Shown one piece after another: positions 60,460-64,000 of a stretch of DNA of 64,000 nt; the first letter of the stretch is position 1, and each line of letters begins with the position of its first letter. Location of the stretch: contig NZ_CP046171.1 of assembly GCF_011801125.1 (NCBI RefSeq), positions 1,178,001-1,242,000 of the forward strand, read 5' to 3'. The notes under the pieces were generated by a model, which saw nothing but the letters and a program-made list of their open reading frames with translations, made no database searches and was not told where the DNA came from. A program made the translations under genes and the position numbers. This stretch comes from Nocardia brasiliensis. GTDB taxonomy: Bacteria; Actinomycetota; Actinomycetes; Mycobacteriales; Mycobacteriaceae.

Positions 60460-61164
60460 ATGCCGTATCTGGAACGTGAAGGGGAAGTGTTCGTCGTCTA
60501 CCTCGGGAACGAGGGGCAGACCGACAACGAGAACCGCTTCCACCCGGACTGGATCGATGAATTCCACCGGGTGCTGGACAAGGTGGAGGGCTCGCAGGGG
60601 CCCGCCGCGCTGGTGACGGTGGCGACCGGCAAGTTCTACAGCAACGGGCTCGACACGGACTGGTTGTTCGGCAACCTGGACAAGACGCACGGGTACCTCG
60701 ATCGCGTGCACACGCTCTACACGCGCCTGCTGCAGTTCCCGATGCCGACGGTGGCCGCGATCAACGGTCACGCGTTCGGCGCGGGCGCGATGCTGGCCAC
60801 CTCGCACGACTTCCGGCTGATGCGCGCCGACCGCGGCTTCTACTGCCTGCCGGAGGTGCACCTCGGCATGCCGTTCACGGTCGGGATGAACGCGCTGCTC
60901 ACCGAGCGGCTGTCGAACCAGGTGTGCGTGCAGGCGATGACGACCGGTCACCGCTACCCGGCCGACGAGGCGATCGCCGCGGGCATCGTCGACGGCAAGG
61001 CCGATGCCGAGTCGTTGCTGTCCACCGCTGTCGCGCGGGCCGCCGCCCTGGCGAGCAACCGCAAGCCCAATCTGCCGGTGATCAAGACCGCGCTGCACGC
61101 CAACGCGCTCGCCGGTCTCGCGGTGCCGACCACGCCGGAAAACCTCGCCTTCGCCGCGGGCTGA
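60460..61164 (+). CDS. Enoyl-CoA hydratase/isomerase family protein
   Basis: A 234-residue crotonase-fold protein. The oxyanion loop ATGKFYSNGLDTDWL and the turn NGHAFGAGAMLATSHDFRLM are intact. The catalytic acid is probably in YCLPEVHLGMPF, one Glu, as in delta3,delta2-enoyl-CoA isomerases, whereas hydratases have two. ATG 60460 is the first conserved start. It stands alone in the salvage region. An isomerase role in unsaturated fatty-acid oxidation is likely but unproven. Confidence 0.87.
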   Translation: MPYLEREGEVFVVYLGNEGQTDNENRFHPDWIDEFHRVLDKVEGSQGPAALVTVATGKFYSNGLDTDWLFGNLDKTHGYLDRVHTLYTRLLQFPMPTVAAINGHAFGAGAMLATSHDFRLMRADRGFYCLPEVHLGMPFTVGMNALLTERLSNQVCVQAMTTGHRYPADEAIAAGIVDGKADAESLLSTAVARAAALASNRKPNLPVIKTALHANALAGLAVPTTPENLAFAAG

Positions 61165-61268
61165 CCCGGGACGCGAATCCACGAATCCGCAGATCGAGCA
61201 TGGTTGCCTGGACGGTAGCCACGATCTGAGCCGCGCTCGGTTTGCGGTGCAGTGCAAGACTGTGTGCC

Positions 61269-62507
61269 ATGCCACCACCGCGCAGCGGGCACCAGGAATC
61301 ACGCAGCGACTATCGCAGCGCTCGTGCCGATGCCGTGCAGCGCTGCGACGCTGCCATCAAAGCCGCGGGCGATCAGCTGATCGATCTGTCGCACTCGATC
61401 CACGCCGAACCCGAGCTCGCGTTCGAAGAGACGCGCAGCATGGCCAAGACCATCGCGCCGCTCGCCGAACGCGGCTTCGAGATCCGCCCCGGCGTGGCCG
61501 AGCTGCCGACGGCGTTTCGCGCGAGCTTCGGTAGTGGGCCGCTCACGGTCGCGCTGTGCGCGGAGTACGACGCGCTGCCGGGCATGGGACATGCCTGCGG
61601 GCACAACATCATCGCCGCCGCCTCGGTCGGCGCCGCGCTCGGCCTGGCCGAGGTCGCCGACGAGCTCGGATTGACCGTACTGGTACTCGGCACGCCCGCG
61701 GAGGAGAGCGGCGGCGGCAAGGTATTGATGCTCGAGCGCGGTGTCTTCGACGACGTGGCGATGGCGATGATGGTGCATCCCGGTCCGCTCGATATCGCCG
61801 GCGCGCACTCGCTGGCCATGGCCGATCTGTCGGTGGTGTTCCACGGTCGCGAGGCGCACGCGAGCGCCGCGCCGCACCTGGGACTCAACGCGGGCGACGC
61901 GGTGACCATCACCCAGGTTGCCCTCGGATTGCTGCGTCAGCATCTCCAGCCCGGCCAGCAACTTCACGGTATAGTCGGCGACGGTGGGGTAGCCCCCAAC
62001 ATCGTGCCCGGACGTGCGGAACTGCTGTATTACCTACGTGCAGTCGACTCGGCGTCACTCGACAATCTGATGCGACGAGCGTCGGCGTGTTTCGAGGCGG
62101 GCGCCCTCGCGACCGGCTGCCACCAGGAAATCCGGACTGTCGCGCCGACATATACCGAGCTGACACCCGATCCGGCGTTACTGTTTGCCTACCGCGAGCA
62201 GATATCCGGATTGGGACGAGTGCCGATCGCACCCGAGCTCGAGGCACAGCGGCCGCTCGGAAGCACGGATATGGGCAACGTCACCAACGTCATTCCGGGC
62301 ATCCACCCAGTTATCGGCATTGATGCCGGTGGCGCGGTGACCCACCAGCCAGGCTTCGCCGCGGCGAGTGTCAACGCCTCGGCGGATCGAGCGGTGCTCG
62401 ACGGTTCGCTCGCACTCGCGCGTACCGCGATCACCGCCGCGGGCGATGAAGAACAAAGAGACAGGTTGTTGCAACGGCTCGTTCAACGACAGGAGGCAAT
62501 TCGGTGA
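61269..62507 (+). CDS. amiB1: M20-family amidohydrolase (AmiB1-like)
   Basis: A 412-residue metallopeptidase-like hydrolase. Metal ligands lie in AEYDALPGMGHACGHN, GTPAEESGGGK and MVHPGPLD. The dimerisation domain (DLSVVFHGREAHASAAPH) is typical of peptidase M20D and p-aminobenzoyl-glutamate hydrolase relatives. ATG 61269 is chosen. The stop overlaps the next gene by four bases (GTGA). It matches the amiB1-amiA1 pair of M. tuberculosis; the substrate (N-acyl amino acid, amide or peptide) is open. Confidence 0.9.
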   Translation: MPPPRSGHQESRSDYRSARADAVQRCDAAIKAAGDQLIDLSHSIHAEPELAFEETRSMAKTIAPLAERGFEIRPGVAELPTAFRASFGSGPLTVALCAEYDALPGMGHACGHNIIAAASVGAALGLAEVADELGLTVLVLGTPAEESGGGKVLMLERGVFDDVAMAMMVHPGPLDIAGAHSLAMADLSVVFHGREAHASAAPHLGLNAGDAVTITQVALGLLRQHLQPGQQLHGIVGDGGVAPNIVPGRAELLYYLRAVDSASLDNLMRRASACFEAGALATGCHQEIRTVAPTYTELTPDPALLFAYREQISGLGRVPIAPELEAQRPLGSTDMGNVTNVIPGIHPVIGIDAGGAVTHQPGFAAASVNASADRAVLDGSLALARTAITAAGDEEQRDRLLQRLVQRQEAIR

Positions 62508-63766
62508 GCAATACCGGCCGTTCGGCGGCGCGAGGTTCAGAGGCGGGGGCGTGCCTGGTCACGATGGGCCCCGAGAGCATCGTGATGCCGGACACCACGG
62601 TAACCGGGCGGGCGGCCGTCGAAGGCTGGCTGGCCGAGCACGCGGTCGACCTCGTGCAGTGGCGTCGGCACATCCACGCCAACCCGGAACTTTCCCGGAC
62701 CGAGTTCGCCACGACCGAGTTCATCTCCTCGTGGCTGACCAAGGCCGGGCTCACCCCGCAGCTGTTGCCCGGCGGCACCGGGATCATCTGTGACATCGGC
62801 CCGGAAGGGCCGCGCATCGGCCTGCGTGCCGACATGGACGCGCTTCCGCTACAGGAATTCACCGGTCTCAGCTTCGCCTCCACCGTGCCCGGCGTCTCGC
62901 ACGCGTGCGGCCACGACGCGCACACCACGATCCTGCTCGGCACCGCGCTGGCGCTGGCCGAGGTGCCGGACCTGCCGATCGGTGTGCGACTGGTGTTCCA
63001 GCCCGCCGAAGAGGTGATGCCGGGCGGCGCGATCGACGTGGTCGCCACCGGCGCGATGGAGGGTGTCGAGCGGATCTTCGCGCTGCACTGCGACCCGCGA
63101 CTCGAGGTGGGCCGCATCGGCATCCGGGTCGGCGCGATCACCTCGGCCGCCGACACCATCGAGTTGGTACTGGACTCCCCGGGCGGCCACACCTCGCGGC
63201 CGCACCTGACCAGCGACCTGGTCTATGCCATCGGCACCGTGATCACCGGTCTGCCCGGTCTGCTCAGCCGCCGCATCGATCCGCGCACCAGCACCGTGAT
63301 GGTGTGGGGCGCGGTGAGTGCGGGCAAGGCGCCCAACGCGATTCCGCAGACCGGCATGCTCACCGGCACGGTGCGCACCGGCGATCATGCCACCTGGTCG
63401 TTGCTGGAGCCGATGGTCCGCGAGATCGTCGACGGCCTGCTCGCCCCGACCGGCGTGCGCTACCAGCTCAACTACCGCCGCGGCGTGCCGCCGGTGGTCA
63501 ACGACGAGGAATCGACCCGGATGTTCGAGGACGCGATCCGGATGATCGGCCCGGACGCCCTCGCCGACACCATGCAATCCGGTGGTGGCGAAGACTTCTC
63601 GTGGTACCTGGAGGAGGTGCCCGGCGCGATGGCCCGCCTCGGTGTCTGGTCCGGCCACGGCGAGCAGCTCGACCTGCACCAGCCGACCTTCGACCTCGAC
63701 GAACGCGCGCTCTCGGTAGGCGTGCGGGTGATGAGCAACATCGTCCTCAACGCCGGACTGAGCTGA
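62504..63766 (+). CDS. amiA1: M20-family amidohydrolase (AmiA1-like)
   Basis: A 420-residue paralogue of the upstream gene, closer to the hippurate/IAA-amino-acid hydrolase (M20D) group. Motifs are RRHIHANPELSRTEFAT, LRADMDALPLQE, SHACGHDAHTTILLG, VFQPAEEVMPGG and ALHCDPRLEVG. The closing SGGGEDFSWYLEEVPG supplies the last metal ligand region. GTG 62504 overlaps the amiB1 stop by four bases. An N-terminal stretch of about 25 residues is not conserved-looking. Confidence 0.91.
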   Translation: MSNTGRSAARGSEAGACLVTMGPESIVMPDTTVTGRAAVEGWLAEHAVDLVQWRRHIHANPELSRTEFATTEFISSWLTKAGLTPQLLPGGTGIICDIGPEGPRIGLRADMDALPLQEFTGLSFASTVPGVSHACGHDAHTTILLGTALALAEVPDLPIGVRLVFQPAEEVMPGGAIDVVATGAMEGVERIFALHCDPRLEVGRIGIRVGAITSAADTIELVLDSPGGHTSRPHLTSDLVYAIGTVITGLPGLLSRRIDPRTSTVMVWGAVSAGKAPNAIPQTGMLTGTVRTGDHATWSLLEPMVREIVDGLLAPTGVRYQLNYRRGVPPVVNDEESTRMFEDAIRMIGPDALADTMQSGGGEDFSWYLEEVPGAMARLGVWSGHGEQLDLHQPTFDLDERALSVGVRVMSNIVLNAGLS

Positions 63767-63778
63767 TTCGCCGCGGAG

Positions 63779-63808
63779 CGAGCCGCAGCGCAACGAGGCT
63801 GCGGCTCG
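63779..63808. terminator. Bidirectional terminator hairpin
   Basis: Perfect 10-bp arms CGAGCCGCAG (63779-63788) and CTGCGGCTCG (63799-63808) with a 10-base loop, between the convergent ends of amiA1 (63766) and the next gene (63855). Confidence 0.8.
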
Positions 63809-63854
63809 TAACCGCTGGGGGACACAAACCCGGCTGCGGCCACGCGGCGCAAGA

Positions 63855-64000
63855 TCAGCCGAAGTTGCCTGGGCCTACGTTGCGACTGTTCCTGGTGCGC
63901 AGTGAGTGCACGTAATCCTCTGGCGCACCGGCTTTTTCGGCCGCGTCGGCGATGACGCCGATGTAGCGCGCCGACGGCAGCCCGCCTTCGTAGGCGTCGA
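63855..64000 (-). CDS. Gamma-glutamylcyclotransferase-like protein, C-terminal part (5' end outside window)
   Basis: The minus-strand frame is open to the window end and stops at TGA (63855-63857). The visible 48 residues read DAYEGGLPSARYIGVIADAA, then EKAGAPEDYVHSLRTRNSRN and VGPGNFG. This matches the C terminus of Rv3304-type gamma-glutamylcyclotransferase-fold proteins. It occupies the same place next to amiA1 as Rv3304 in M. tuberculosis. The catalytic part is not in the window. Confidence 0.75.
   Translation of the reverse strand, partial: DAYEGGLPSARYIGVIADAAEKAGAPEDYVHSLRTRNSRNVGPGNFG

Overview
The window is chromosomal DNA from a GC-rich, mycolate-type actinomycete, most probably Nocardia or a close relative. 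Three things point there: the codon use and frequent GTG/TTG starts; the many TetR regulators, WXG/EspC-type secretion proteins and lipid enzymes; and a backbone whose gene content matches the Mycobacterium tuberculosis metA/metC-icd1-trpS-dacB1-sdhCDAB-cdd-deoA-add-upp-pmmB-deoD-amiB1-amiA1-Rv3304 neighbourhood. I see no tRNA, rRNA, CRISPR array, insertion sequence or prophage.

Bases 1-5.3 kb hold envelope and small housekeeping genes and the first divergent TetR/DUF2236 (MpaB-like) pair. Bases 5.3-8 kb are the methionine operon metZ-metX. Its leader combines a SAM-IV riboswitch with a ten-codon leader peptide that starts Met-Cys-Cys-Cys, the most striking signal in the window. Bases 8-14 kb carry a TetR/DHA2 efflux pair, NADP-isocitrate dehydrogenase (icd), and a second efflux pump with its TetR gene. 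Bases 14-21 kb hold an NCS1 permease and a five-gene beta-oxidation-like operon (thiolase, SRPBCC, MaoC, SDR, acyl-CoA dehydrogenase). The promoter of that operon carries the same palindrome as the promoter of the TetR gene 2.7 kb upstream.

Bases 21-27 kb are accessory: two related coiled-coil genes, an alpha/beta hydrolase, exonuclease III, a secreted guanyl-RNase/barstar pair, and a second TetR/DUF2236 pair with well-formed operators. Bases 27-34 kb hold trpS, a YihY-type membrane protein, a small type VII secretion (T7SS) substrate island (RDD protein, unknown protein, long WXG protein, short WXG100-like protein) and a D,D-carboxypeptidase. Bases 34-45 kb mix an efflux pump with TetR, phenylalanine hydroxylase, an orphan VapB-like antitoxin, a lipoprotein peptidase, radC, a PhoD phosphatase, a GTGSA-repeat secreted protein and a GT-C-like membrane protein.

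Bases 45-64 kb are core metabolism. The sdhCDAB operon is followed by nucleoside salvage (cdd, deoA, add, upp, pmm, purine nucleoside phosphorylase). A T7SS-type operon (EspC-like protein, WXG-NlpC/P60 hydrolase, small protein, YbaB-like protein, acidic Rv3311-like protein) lies inside the salvage cluster. The window closes with an enoyl-CoA isomerase-like gene, two M20 amidohydrolases and the 3' end of a gamma-glutamylcyclotransferase-like gene.

Convergent gene ends are repeatedly closed by long perfect hairpins without a strong T-run. Two gaps inside minus-strand operons are filled by copies of the same element of about 80 bp.
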